A DNA stretch of 8,499 nucleotides from Clostridia bacterium (GCA_026418215.1 JAOABT010000212.1:1-8499); one strand, 5' to 3'. Positions 1-6,623 are shown, numbered from the stretch's first letter. Notes: generated from the sequence alone by a model not told the origin. A program made the numbers and translations.

Positions 1-509
1 ATGAGCTTGGGCTTAACCTCCAGCGCAGTTTTTCTTAAGGCATCGTAATCAATTCTTGCGTCTTTTTCATTCACACAGTAAGGCACCGGCTTAAAATACT
101 TACCGGACATGTTGAGCGCCATACCATGGCTTAAGTGACCACCATGAGCCAGGTTCATGCCCATGTAGGTATCGCCGGGGCTTAAAATGGCATAAAAGAC
201 AGCCATATTGGCCTGAGCACCCGAATGGGGCTGCACATTGGCGTGTTCTGCTCCGAAAAGCTCCTTCGCACGGTTGATGGCAAGAACCTCTACCTCATCA
301 ACGTGCTCGCATCCGCCGTAATACCGCTTTGCGGGATAGCCTTCAGCATATTTATTGGTCAAGGGGGTTCCGGTCGCTTCCAATACAGCCTTGCTGACAA
401 AGTTTTCGGAGGCAATCAGCTCGATTTTGTTGGTCTGACGGTTTATCTCTGCGGCTATTGCCCTGGCAACCTCTGGATCTACTCTCTCCACTTCTTTGAA
501 CTCAAGCAT
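1..509 (-). CDS. glyA: Serine hydroxymethyltransferase, N-terminal part (cut by window edge)
   Basis: GlyA is a cytoplasmic PLP enzyme that interconverts serine and glycine while loading tetrahydrofolate with a one-carbon unit. The first 169 codons are visible, reading down from an ATG at 509-507; the rest lies beyond position 1. Family signatures seen are LIASENF at residues 31-37, [13 protein letters not shown] at 54-66, QPHSGAQAN at 93-101 (PLP phosphate region) and GGHLSHG at 123-129 (the His that stacks on PLP). The catalytic lysine is outside the window. GGGAGG at 521-526 lies 11 nt before the ATG. A consensus promoter sits just upstream, so glyA probably has its own transcript although it follows rluB and a membrane-protein gene on the same strand. 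Identification is very secure. Confidence 0.97.
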   Translation of the reverse strand, partial: MLEFKEVERVDPEVARAIAAEINRQTNKIELIASENFVSKAVLEATGTPLTNKYAEGYPAKRYYGGCEHVDEVEVLAINRAKELFGAEHANVQPHSGAQANMAVFYAILSPGDTYMGMNLAHGGHLSHGMALNMSGKYFKPVPYCVNEKDARIDYDALRKTALEVKPKL

Positions 510-544
510 TGTTCTACTGTCCTCCCATGCATCATATAAGAAAG

Positions 545-574
545 ATTATAATGTTTTTTAAAAGAATGTGTCAA
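545..574 (-). promoter_or_regulatory. Sigma-A promoter of glyA
   Basis: On the minus strand, a perfect TTGACA (569-574) and a perfect TATAAT (545-550) are separated by 18 bp. Transcription should begin near 538, giving a leader of about 28 nt before the glyA ATG. The leader is too short for a riboswitch. Confidence 0.85.
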
Positions 575-600
575 CTAAAATGCATAATTATACAAGGTTC

Positions 601-1494
601 TCACATTTCCTCTGGGCTCGGCTGCGTTTTTTTGTCCAAGCGTTCTAATGATGCCGCATCCAGGAACATGAGCGAAGTCAGCCTTTGGGAGACCATAATG
701 GTAATGACCTCAAGGAAGGATGCAATAAAGGTGGACAGCATGGCATTGTTGATGTCGATGGCGAAAATGCTGATAAGCCAGCTGATGCATAAAGGCCATA
801 AGGCATTCATGATAATATTTTTCTTGGAGTTTTTCGTAAGCTCCAAGGATTTTTTGAAATTGCGGAAAATACCGATATCAAACTCAATGATGAGAAGATC
901 CTTGAAAAGGAAAAGCGTATTAAGGGCTAATACCGCTACAGGAAGTAATATGGTGAGAACAGAGAATATGGGGATGATCATGGTAGCGACGCCCAAAGTA
1001 AGTACAAGCAGCATGATGCCGAAATAAAAGGCTATATAAAACAGGACATTGAAAAGTATCAGCTTGGGAAGCCTTGAAAAAAAGACACCCGCCCGCTGAA
1101 GGCCTGTTTTGGCGGGGTGCGTCATGCCAAAGTAATAGTAGGTTCCGTAAAACAGACCTACCAAAAAGGAAAGCGCCTTAATGGCAAAAATGATCATAAG
1201 CATGGTAAAAAAGGCATTCATGGTGTTGATGTAAAGGTCGGAGTTTAAGAAGTTCAGGTCAAAGGCTCCCGATGTAAGCTGCGTCTGAAGCTTGGTGTTG
1301 ATCTGCTCGAAATTCTTGAAAAAAGCCTGAGTATAGGGCATGGCGAAAACATAGCCGCCAAATATGACCGCCAGCTGAATGACAAAGATGATCTGTGCTA
1401 CAACAGGCTTTTCCATATCATAAAACTTGAGGGATTCCTTAAGATAATAGTAAATGGGTTTGACTTTGGAGTTGGGATTGAGCCGATTATCCAT
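601..1494 (-). CDS. Multi-pass membrane protein of unknown function
   Basis: I do not recognise a named family for this 297-residue protein. It has a soluble N-terminal stretch of about 30 residues and then roughly six hydrophobic segments (near 32-52, 92-120, 143-168, 171-198, 228-247 and 250-270). A polar loop follows the first segment (53-90). A basic stretch, RNFKKSLELTKNSKKN (211-226), precedes the fifth segment, and the tail is charged (281-297). The basic helix followed by a membrane segment resembles several uncharacterised Firmicute integral membrane families (DUF975/YciC-like architecture), but no catalytic motif is visible. The ATG overlaps the rluB stop by 8 nt (ATGGATAA), with AGGGG at 1503-1507 as ribosome site, so it is probably translationally coupled to rluB. 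Real gene: confident. Function: unknown. Confidence 0.85.
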   Translation of the reverse strand: MDNRLNPNSKVKPIYYYLKESLKFYDMEKPVVAQIIFVIQLAVIFGGYVFAMPYTQAFFKNFEQINTKLQTQLTSGAFDLNFLNSDLYINTMNAFFTMLMIIFAIKALSFLVGLFYGTYYYFGMTHPAKTGLQRAGVFFSRLPKLILFNVLFYIAFYFGIMLLVLTLGVATMIIPIFSVLTILLPVAVLALNTLFLFKDLLIIEFDIGIFRNFKKSLELTKNSKKNIIMNALWPLCISWLISIFAIDINNAMLSTFIASFLEVITIMVSQRLTSLMFLDAASLERLDKKTQPSPEEM

Positions 1495-2212
1495 TTTTTC
1501 TTCCCCTAACTAATTTAATCTCCTGGGGTGTCAGGTAACGCCATTGACCCAGCTTCAAAGCACCCAGCTGCATCCTTCCGAGAGCCGTTCTTTTAAGACG
1601 CAGAACGGGATGTCCAACCTCCTCAAACATGCGCTTGACCTGACGGTTTCTGCCCTCGTGAATGACAACCTTGATGACCGAGCTCTTATCCTTGATTTCA
1701 ATTACGTCGATATCGGCAGGTGAGGTCGGCTTACCATCAAGCGGGATGCCTCTCCTAAGCTTCTGAAGGTTTTCGTTTGAAGGCAGGCCCATAACCTCAG
1801 CAAGGTAGGTTTTAGCTGTTTCCTTACTTGGGTGGGTGCTCTCATAGGCAAAATCACCATCATTGGTCAAGAGGATGAGCCCTGTGGTATCGTAGTCGAG
1901 CCTGCCAACAGGATAAACCCGCTCCTCGACATCCCGAAGAAGATCCAGAACCGTCTTTCGGCCTTCCGGGTCTGAAACAGTCGTCACATAGCCAGAGGGC
2001 TTGTTAAGGATAACATAAACCAGCCGCTTTTCTTTATGAATAGGCTTACCCTCTACCTCAACCTTATCCTTCTCGGAGACCAGCGTCCCCATTTCGGTGA
2101 TCACCTTGCCGTTAACTCTGACCTTGCCCATGCTGATAAGCTCTTCAGCATGCCTTCTCGAAGCAATGCCGCAGTGGGCGATATATTTCTGTAATCTCAT
2201 TTTTTCTTCCAT
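1487..2212 (-). CDS. rluB: Pseudouridine synthase, RsuA/RluB/E/F family (probably 23S rRNA)
   Basis: This enzyme isomerises a uridine in ribosomal RNA to pseudouridine. An S4 RNA-binding domain (about residues 5-55, with RLQKYIAHCGIASRR) is followed by the catalytic domain. The catalytic Asp is D106 in GRLDYDTTG (103-111), and HEGRNRQVKRM (185-195) is the conserved late motif. The 241-residue length suits bacterial RluB; a 16S-specific RsuA or another paralogue cannot be excluded. Two starts are possible: ATG at 2212, or ATG at 2200 (residue 5), which begins MRLQKYIA as family members usually do and has GGAAG just upstream. An extended -10 promoter lies 28 nt before the first ATG. The stop overlaps the following membrane-protein gene. 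Confidence 0.93.
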   Translation of the reverse strand: MEEKMRLQKYIAHCGIASRRHAEELISMGKVRVNGKVITEMGTLVSEKDKVEVEGKPIHKEKRLVYVILNKPSGYVTTVSDPEGRKTVLDLLRDVEERVYPVGRLDYDTTGLILLTNDGDFAYESTHPSKETAKTYLAEVMGLPSNENLQKLRRGIPLDGKPTSPADIDVIEIKDKSSVIKVVIHEGRNRQVKRMFEEVGHPVLRLKRTALGRMQLGALKLGQWRYLTPQEIKLVRGRKNG

Positions 2213-2239
2213 TATTATCTACCATCCGTTCAAGCAATT

Positions 2240-2248
2240 ATTATAACA
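2240..2248 (-). promoter_or_regulatory. Extended -10 promoter of rluB
   Basis: On the minus strand TGTTATAAT (2248 to 2240) is an extended -10 element, TG-n-TATAAT. The -35 position at 17 bp reads TGGCAA (2263-2268), a weak match. The start should lie near 2233, about 20 nt before the first possible rluB ATG. Confidence 0.6.
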
Positions 2249-2346
2249 TAGTTTAACCCTGATTGCCATTTGCATTTACGTAAGCCAAAAATGGCCCATA
2301 CATGCTATTTTTGTGAGGCTCTAAGCTTTCATTGCCTTGCGCAATA

Positions 2347-2355
2347 TGCTAGAAT
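2347..2355 (+). promoter_or_regulatory. Candidate extended -10 promoter of the dipeptidase gene, with adjacent dyad
   Basis: TGCTAGAAT (2347-2355) fits an extended -10 (TG-n-TAnAAT); no good -35 is seen. Directly upstream, ATTGC and GCAAT form an inverted repeat with a 5-nt gap (2331-2345), overlapping the palindrome TTGCGCAA (2337-2344). That is where an operator could sit. The start would fall near 2362, about 28 nt before the TTG start codon. Confidence 0.45.
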
Positions 2356-2372
2356 TCAAAGGTGTTAAGCTT

Positions 2373-2379
2373 GGAAAGG
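2373..2379 (+). promoter_or_regulatory. Ribosome binding site that supports the TTG start of the dipeptidase
   Basis: GGAAAGG lies 10 nt before TTG 2390-2392. The next in-frame ATG (residue 38) lies after the hydrophobic segment and has no such site, so the TTG start is preferred. Confidence 0.6.
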
Positions 2380-2389
2380 TCTGGTAGAC

Positions 2390-3613
2390 TTGAGAAGTAA
2401 GAAATTCAAAGCCCTTTTGCTGGGAACAATCCTCTTCGTGGCTATTTGTTATCACATAGATCTGCTTTCTCACTCGAAAGAATATGACGCATCTGCCGCC
2501 ATGTTCTTTGATACGGCTCGTAAGGAAACTTTGATAAAACCCAGTTCAAGCGGCTCTTCAAAAGAACCCGAAGCTAAAAAGCAGAGTGGTACTCCCAGTT
2601 TGCAGCCAAAAAACTCCCCGTCTGCAACTCCAAATTCTAAAGGCTCTACAGGCTCATCACAAGCTAATGACTCGACTATTCAAACACCAGACTCAAGGAA
2701 AGGCGCCCCAGCCTCACCATCGCCTTCATCCTCTGCCCAGCCTTCATCGAGAGCTAAGCCTTCATCCAAGCCTGAAGCGACAAATACACCCAAGCCCCTG
2801 TCCCCCTCTAAAACTTCATCCCCGCCTGCACCTTCCTCATCCCCGCCAGCACCTTCCTCTTCCCCCGAAGCACCGAATACAACAACACTAAAACACGACA
2901 AAGCCAGCTTTTCGTCCGCATTACCAGCTTCTAATCAAGCTGACAAACATGCATCCCCAAAGGGTTCAGATACCGATACTGATGAGAAACCTTCTAAATC
3001 TCTCCTTCCCAAAGGCTTTGTTTATGTCAAAGAGGCCTTGCCCGATGCTAAGCTGGATATTCGCTACGCCACTAAGCATAACTTTACAGGTAAAACTGTT
3101 GACGGCTACCTCTCAAGCAACACCTGCATGACCGTTGAGGCTGCAGAAGCTCTCAAAAAGGCCTCGCTAGCATTAAAAGAAAAGGGTTACGGCATCCTGA
3201 TATATGATGCCTACCGACCTAAGAGAGCCGTCAAGGCCTTTGTTAAATGGGGGAAAAGTCCTGAAGACAACCTTACAAATAAAGAATTCTATCCTGGTAT
3301 TCCAAAGGCCGATCTATTCAAGCTTGGCTATATCGCAAAGAAATCTGCCCATTCACGGGGCTCTGCCGTGGACCTCACGCTATACGATCTCAAAACTGGA
3401 AAGCCCCTGGATATGGGCAGTTCCTTTGACTTTTTAAATTCAATCTCGAACCACGGCACCAATAGAATCAGTGAAAAACAAACCCAGAACCGAAATGTAT
3501 TGAAAACCGTCATGAAAGCCAATGGCTTCAAAGAATTAAAAACCGAATGGTGGCATTATCAGCTAGTAAACGAGCCCTTCCGCGATACCTATTTTGACTT
3601 TGTCATTCAATAA
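2390..3613 (+). CDS. Exported VanX-like D-alanyl-D-alanine dipeptidase with long Ser/Pro-rich linker
   Basis: This is a zinc peptidase of family M15D (VanX/DdpX), which cuts D-Ala-D-Ala. Residues 1-22 are a basic start (MRSKKFK) plus a hydrophobic stretch, a signal peptide or membrane anchor. Residues 50-205 are low-complexity Ser/Pro/Lys/Ala, resembling a wall-spanning linker. The catalytic domain covers about 207-407. Seen there are DIRYATKHNFTG (223-234), YDAYRP with the conserved Arg276, SAHSRGSAVDLT (319-330) with zinc ligands His321 and Asp328, and EWWH (386-389) with catalytic Glu386 and ligand His389. All key residues are present, so it should be active. Classical VanX is about 200 residues and cytoplasmic; this protein is twice as long and faces outward. 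No vanH, vanA or vanRS is nearby, so wall-peptide turnover or scavenging is likelier than glycopeptide resistance. The start is TTG. It appears monocistronic. Confidence 0.9.
   Translation: MRSKKFKALLLGTILFVAICYHIDLLSHSKEYDASAAMFFDTARKETLIKPSSSGSSKEPEAKKQSGTPSLQPKNSPSATPNSKGSTGSSQANDSTIQTPDSRKGAPASPSPSSSAQPSSRAKPSSKPEATNTPKPLSPSKTSSPPAPSSSPPAPSSSPEAPNTTTLKHDKASFSSALPASNQADKHASPKGSDTDTDEKPSKSLLPKGFVYVKEALPDAKLDIRYATKHNFTGKTVDGYLSSNTCMTVEAAEALKKASLALKEKGYGILIYDAYRPKRAVKAFVKWGKSPEDNLTNKEFYPGIPKADLFKLGYIAKKSAHSRGSAVDLTLYDLKTGKPLDMGSSFDFLNSISNHGTNRISEKQTQNRNVLKTVMKANGFKELKTEWWHYQLVNEPFRDTYFDFVIQ
2816..2878 (+). repeat. Three 21-nt in-frame tandem repeats in the linker
   Basis: Three consecutive units encode SSPPAPS, SSPPAPS and SSPEAPN (residues 143-163). 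The first two differ only at one silent third position; the third has diverged. Length variation by replication slippage is plausible here. Confidence 0.8.
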
Positions 3614-3636
3614 GGCTTTGCCATCGTTCCAGCGCG

Positions 3637-3740
3637 CAAGTTGTGAAGTACAGAACCGTCATGGATGAGGGCGGAAGCTTACTTCTCTTATGTAAGTGAT
3701 CAAGTACAGAACGATCATGAATGAGGGCGGAACCTTATTC
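3637..3740. repeat. Two imperfect direct repeats, period 56 bp
   Basis: The best core is 38 nt: copy one at 3646-3683 and copy two at 3702-3739. Both begin AAGTACAGAAC and share ATGAGGGCGGAA; I count five substitutions over the first 37 positions. Similarity continues weakly to the left (CAAGT at 3637 against TAAGT at 3693). Fragments related to the left end recur as TAAGTATCAACTAA (near 3752) and AAAGTCAACTAA (near 3788). Their function is not known. Confidence 0.75.
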
Positions 3741-3746
3741 TGCCTC
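3723..3746 (+). other. Bulged hairpin in the second repeat copy
   Basis: GAGG (3723-3726) pairs with CCTC (3743-3746). After one bulged G, CGGAA (3728-3732) pairs with TTCTG (3738-3742) with one G-U, giving 9 pairs around a 5-nt loop. No T-run follows, so it is not a standard intrinsic terminator. In the first copy a shorter GAAG-CTTA-CTTC hairpin forms at the same place. Confidence 0.45.
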
Positions 3747-3851
3747 GTGTATAAGTATCAACTAAATAGTCCGTTACATCTCCTATAAAAGTCAACTAAT
3801 CCCCGAAGTGGTATGTAGCACTGGATCGCTCGGTCTTTCTGCCCGAAGCCC

Positions 3852-3881
3852 TTGTGAAAGAAGTGGCACTTGTAATATAAT
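3852..3881 (+). promoter_or_regulatory. Sigma-A promoter of ychF
   Basis: TTGTGA (3852-3857) and a perfect TATAAT (3876-3881) are separated by 18 bp. The expected start near 3888 gives a leader of about 40 nt. GGAGG at 3916-3920 is 8 nt before the ychF ATG. Confidence 0.75.
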
Positions 3882-3928
3882 TGTTGAGTGCAAAATCGAA
3901 TTGTATGAGAATAACGGAGGATCAATAG

Positions 3929-5023
3929 ATGAAGCTCGGTATTGTCGGCCTTCCCAATGTGGGCAAGAGCACGCTTTTCAACGCCATTACAAAGGCAGGT
4001 GCCGAAAGCGCCAATTACCCCTTTTGTACCATAGATCCTAATGTGGGCATTGTAGCTGTTCCGGACGAAAGACTGGATACGCTGGCCAAAATGTACAACC
4101 CCAGAAAAGTGACCCCCACAGCCATTGAATTTGTGGATATTGCAGGGCTTGTCAAGGGCGCCAGCAAGGGCGAAGGTCTTGGCAACAAGTTCTTATCCCA
4201 TATCCGCGAGGTCGATTCCATCGTCCACGTTGTCCGCTGCTTTGACGACGGCAACATTGTTCACGTCGAGGGCTCGGTAGACCCTGCCCGCGATATTGAG
4301 ACCATCAACCTGGAGCTCATTTTCTCCGATATGGAAGCACTGGACAAGCGTATAGACAAGACCAGAAAGCAGATGAAGTCAGGCGATAGGAAGTATCAGA
4401 TCGAGCTTGAGCTTTTGGAAAGCATCAAGGCAACCCTTGAAAAGGGTCTCCCTGCCCGCTCCATGACCTTTGACACTGAACAGACAGAATATGTGGAGCA
4501 GCTTTTTCTCCTCACTTGGAAGCCTGTGCTGTATTGCGCCAATGTTTCGGAGGACGGCATTGCAACCATTGAACAAAACCCTTATGTTGCAAAGGTTAGA
4601 GAAATAGCCAAGGCAGAAAATGCCGAGGTTATTGTCATATGCGCCAAAATTGAGGAAGAAATTGCACAGCTTGAGGAAGATGAAAAGAAAATGTTCTTGG
4701 AAGAGCTGGGTCTTTCCGAATCAGGTCTGGACAAGCTTATCAAGGCCAGCTACAAGCTTTTAGGGCTTATCAGCTACTTGACAGCAGGTGAACAGGAGGT
4801 TCGCGCCTGGACCATCGTGAAGGGTACCAAAGCGCCCCAGGCAGCTGGCAAGATTCACTCCGACTTCGAGCGCGGCTTTATCAGAGCCGAAATCGTGGCC
4901 TATAACGACCTTATCCGCTGCGGAACCTACGGGGCCGCAAGAGAACAAGGTCTTGTCAGGTCAGAAGGCAAGGAATACATCATGCAGGACGGCGACGTTA
5001 CTCTATTTAGGTTTAACGTGTAA
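3929..5023 (+). CDS. ychF: YchF/OLA1-type P-loop ATPase (Obg family)
   Basis: YchF is a universally conserved TRAFAC-class nucleotidase of the Obg family that binds ribosomes and prefers ATP over GTP; it has been tied to translation and stress responses. The 364-residue length is normal. The P-loop is GLPNVGKST (7-15). [12 protein letters not shown] (29-40) is the switch I region. [20 protein letters not shown] (70-89) contains the DxxG switch II. At the usual NKxD position the sequence is NVSE (205-208), the NxxE form that explains loss of guanine specificity. A helical insert lies at about 128-180 and a TGS domain at about 281-364, ending in the typical [11 protein letters not shown]. It starts with ATG after a good GGAGG and seems monocistronic between its own promoter and the terminator at 5104-5136. 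Identification is very secure. Confidence 0.97.
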   Translation: MKLGIVGLPNVGKSTLFNAITKAGAESANYPFCTIDPNVGIVAVPDERLDTLAKMYNPRKVTPTAIEFVDIAGLVKGASKGEGLGNKFLSHIREVDSIVHVVRCFDDGNIVHVEGSVDPARDIETINLELIFSDMEALDKRIDKTRKQMKSGDRKYQIELELLESIKATLEKGLPARSMTFDTEQTEYVEQLFLLTWKPVLYCANVSEDGIATIEQNPYVAKVREIAKAENAEVIVICAKIEEEIAQLEEDEKKMFLEELGLSESGLDKLIKASYKLLGLISYLTAGEQEVRAWTIVKGTKAPQAAGKIHSDFERGFIRAEIVAYNDLIRCGTYGAAREQGLVRSEGKEYIMQDGDVTLFRFNV

Positions 5024-5103
5024 ATAGGGATGTTTTTTTAGTATGGGACCCTATCAGAAATACTGACCTCTTCCCCACTGAAATAATATAGTCAGAATAA
5101 ACT

Positions 5104-5136
5104 GAGCATAGCTGAATTCAGAACTATGCTCTTTTT
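5104..5136 (+). terminator. Intrinsic terminator of ychF
   Basis: GAGCATAG (5104-5111) and CTATGCTC (5124-5131) form a perfect 8-bp stem followed directly by TTTTT (5132-5136). It lies 80 nt after the ychF stop. The loop itself contains TGAATTCA. Confidence 0.85.
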
Positions 5137-5191
5137 GTTGCAAATTAGGGAGCACTTATCTGTAAGCCTTCTTACCCGGGTCGACTTCTAT

Positions 5192-5250
5192 AAAAAATAT
5201 GCTCCCCTCAAGAGCAGTTTCATCTTTACTGTCTCCAGAAGGGGAGCATA
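5192..5250 (-). terminator. Intrinsic terminator of the mutL-miaA-hfq-glycosyltransferase operon
   Basis: Read on the minus strand, TATGCTCCCCT (5250 to 5240) and AGGGGAGCATA (5208 to 5198) form a perfect 11-bp stem followed by TTTTTT (5197 to 5192). The 31-nt loop is larger than usual but can fold further: CAGT/ACTG plus GAG/CTC with one bulged base. It lies about 80 nt beyond the glycosyltransferase stop. Confidence 0.8.
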
Positions 5251-5331
5251 CCAAACCCGTGGGCTTTATGGTTCTTTTCTAATGAGAGCATTTCATTTTG
5301 ATAAGTCTTTGACCTTTTATTAAGGATAGAC

Positions 5332-6600
5332 CTACCTGCCATATCGGTATTTCTTGTTTCGGCTTCTGATTCGGAACAGATTGATTCTTGTACCTAGCAC
5401 GATTGCCCTAAGCCTTGGGCTTCTGGAGGCCGGTCGATTCTTTCTGGGGCTTTCGATCTCCTCTGCGATAAACTGGGCAAGATTGGCGGCCGCATACGGC
5501 AAGGACTGTACATATTCATTCTTTTCGATATTAGACTTATACCGGCTTAGGATATCGGTTTTCTGTATATCCTCAAGGATCATGTCGAATTCCTTCTCAT
5601 TTTTGGCAAACCAACCCATTTGATTATCCACGCAAAAGTCAATATTACCTTTTTCATGGAGTGCGGCGCAGTGTGTAAAGATAGGCGGAACCTTCTTGAC
5701 GAGCACCTCAAGCGTTGTGGAAGCACCTGCCTTGGCTATGGCAACATCCGAAGCAGATAAAAGCTCATGCATGTTGTCCACAAAACCCAAAACGGCAAGC
5801 TTTGTTTGTGATTCGCTTTTGGTCTTTAACCCTTCGAGCTCGCTAAAGAGCTCTAGGTTCTTACCGCAAACAGCAATAATATTGAACGGCAGTCCTCTTT
5901 GATAGATGGACTTGATATATTCGCTTGTATCACCGATGCCTTGCCCGCCTGAGGTAGCCAGGATAGTTTTCAGAGAGGCATCAAGGCCAAGGTCTTTAAG
6001 GATTTCTTCCCTTGTCAGGGTAATGTCCTTAAAAAACTTCTTGTTAAGCGGAAAAGGCATAACCTTGAGCTTACTCTTGGGCTGCCCCTGCTTCACCAGA
6101 TAATCACGAGCCTCCCTGGTGGCGGCAATAACTGCCTCAATCCGGGAATTGACCCAGAGATTGTGGCCTCTCACAGGATCGGTCATATAGCTGTAAATTT
6201 TGTAGGAGAAATCGTAGCGCTCACGGGCAAACAGGGCCACTGAACTACAGAAGAAATGAGTGGAGAAAACAACATCCGGCCTGTATTTCAGGATATATTG
6301 GGTGCCTTTCCGGACAAATTGCTGGAAAAGCAGCTTCATGACAGTGTTTGACCTGGTAAGATAATTAAAGGAGTCCAGAAGCGCATTAAGGTTGGTCGTA
6401 AGCTCAGGTCTGGCCAATGCCCAGTCCCAAAAGCCTTTTAATACCTTGTCATCCCAATGTGCGCCGGATTCCTTTGCAAAATCGATTACGTCTACTTGAA
6501 ATTGTCCGGGGTACAGCTCCTCGATAGCGTCCTTTACAGCAAGGGCAGGCATCCTATGCCCGCCGCCAGCTTCAATCATGGGTATTAAAATTCTTTTCAA
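5332..6600 (-). CDS. MGDG synthase-like processive diacylglycerol glycosyltransferase
   Basis: This resembles the UgtP/YpfP and MGDG-synthase group, which transfers a sugar from a UDP-sugar to diacylglycerol at the inner membrane face to make glycolipids. The N-terminal MGDG-synthase domain (about 4-175) has IEAGGGH (9-15), with the glycine loop for the lipid acceptor, and PDVVFSTHFF (108-117). The C-terminal GT28-type domain (about 210-380) has SGGQGIG (217-223), LGFVDNMHELLSASD (271-285), KAGASTTLE (290-298, where many relatives read KPGGxTxxE) and EKGN (316-319). The last 35 residues are strongly basic, perhaps for contact with acidic lipids. The start is TTG, supported by GGAG 8 nt upstream; the next Met (residue 8) would remove the first beta strand. 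It follows hfq by 23 nt and is the last gene of the operon. Sugar and number of sugars added are unknown. Confidence 0.88.
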   Translation of the reverse strand: MKRILIPMIEAGGGHRMPALAVKDAIEELYPGQFQVDVIDFAKESGAHWDDKVLKGFWDWALARPELTTNLNALLDSFNYLTRSNTVMKLLFQQFVRKGTQYILKYRPDVVFSTHFFCSSVALFARERYDFSYKIYSYMTDPVRGHNLWVNSRIEAVIAATREARDYLVKQGQPKSKLKVMPFPLNKKFFKDITLTREEILKDLGLDASLKTILATSGGQGIGDTSEYIKSIYQRGLPFNIIAVCGKNLELFSELEGLKTKSESQTKLAVLGFVDNMHELLSASDVAIAKAGASTTLEVLVKKVPPIFTHCAALHEKGNIDFCVDNQMGWFAKNEKEFDMILEDIQKTDILSRYKSNIEKNEYVQSLPYAAANLAQFIAEEIESPRKNRPASRSPRLRAIVLGTRINLFRIRSRNKKYRYGR

Positions 6601-6608
6601 ATTATCAG

Positions 6609-6612
6609 CTCC
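6609..6612 (-). promoter_or_regulatory. Ribosome binding site for the TTG start of the glycosyltransferase
   Basis: GGAG on the minus strand sits 8 nt before TTG 6600-6598, between the hfq stop and this start. It favours TTG over the internal ATG at residue 8. Confidence 0.6.
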
Positions 6613-6623
6613 AAAGTTTTTGG

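Larger units (their letters stand above)
3614..3928. other. 315-nt spacer between the dipeptidase gene and ychF
   Basis: No convincing gene is present. The stretch holds two imperfect direct repeats and further degenerate fragments (3637-3799), a bulged hairpin (3723-3746), a second weaker hairpin (3828-3849: GCTCGG against CCGAaGC with a 9-nt loop) and the ychF promoter. No hairpin with a T-run is seen, so how dipeptidase transcription ends is unclear. Confidence 0.7.
5024..5331. other. 308-nt convergent spacer between ychF and the glycosyltransferase gene
   Basis: No gene is supported. It holds a plus-strand terminator (5104-5136), a minus-strand terminator (5192-5250) and several short dyads: ATAGGG/CCCTAT (5024-5029 and 5049-5054), TCAG/CTGA (5054-5057 and 5063-5066), GTAAG/CTTAC with a 4-nt loop (5162-5175), and the palindrome ACCCGGGT (5174-5181). 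Confidence 0.75.

Noticed and set aside
587..592. Second TATAAT on the minus strand upstream of the glyA promoter
   Set aside because: No acceptable -35 or extended -10 accompanies it; the TTGACA-18-TATAAT pair closer to glyA is far better.
509..1027. Open frame of 172 codons on the plus strand
   Set aside because: It lies antisense to the membrane-protein gene, has a Met/Ser/Lys-rich composition without domain features, and begins over the glyA start region with no ribosome site.
2390..2452. Lipoprotein signal in the dipeptidase (VAIC, residues 17-20)
   Set aside because: The residue before Cys is Ile, where a lipobox needs Gly, Ala or Ser. A signal peptide or plain anchor is likelier.
2586..2901. 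Open frames on both strands inside the dipeptidase linker
   Set aside because: They are by-products of the Ser/Pro-rich coding repeat: one reads as His/Pro/Leu-rich and the opposite strand as Gly/Glu-rich.
2390..3613. Glycopeptide-resistance (van) cluster
   Set aside because: Only a VanX-like domain is present; no vanH, vanA/B ligase, vanY or VanRS two-component genes adjoin it.
3808..4041. 77-codon plus-strand frame overlapping the ychF start
   Set aside because: It spans the ychF promoter and leader and runs out of frame into ychF.
5174..5186. Adjacent CCCGGG and GTCGAC sites resembling a cloning polylinker
   Set aside because: The flanks do not match vector sequence and the sites sit in a natural terminator region; chance occurrence.
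5126..5323. 65-codon plus-strand frame in the convergent spacer
   Set aside because: It begins in the stem of the ychF terminator and runs through the opposing terminator, with no ribosome site.
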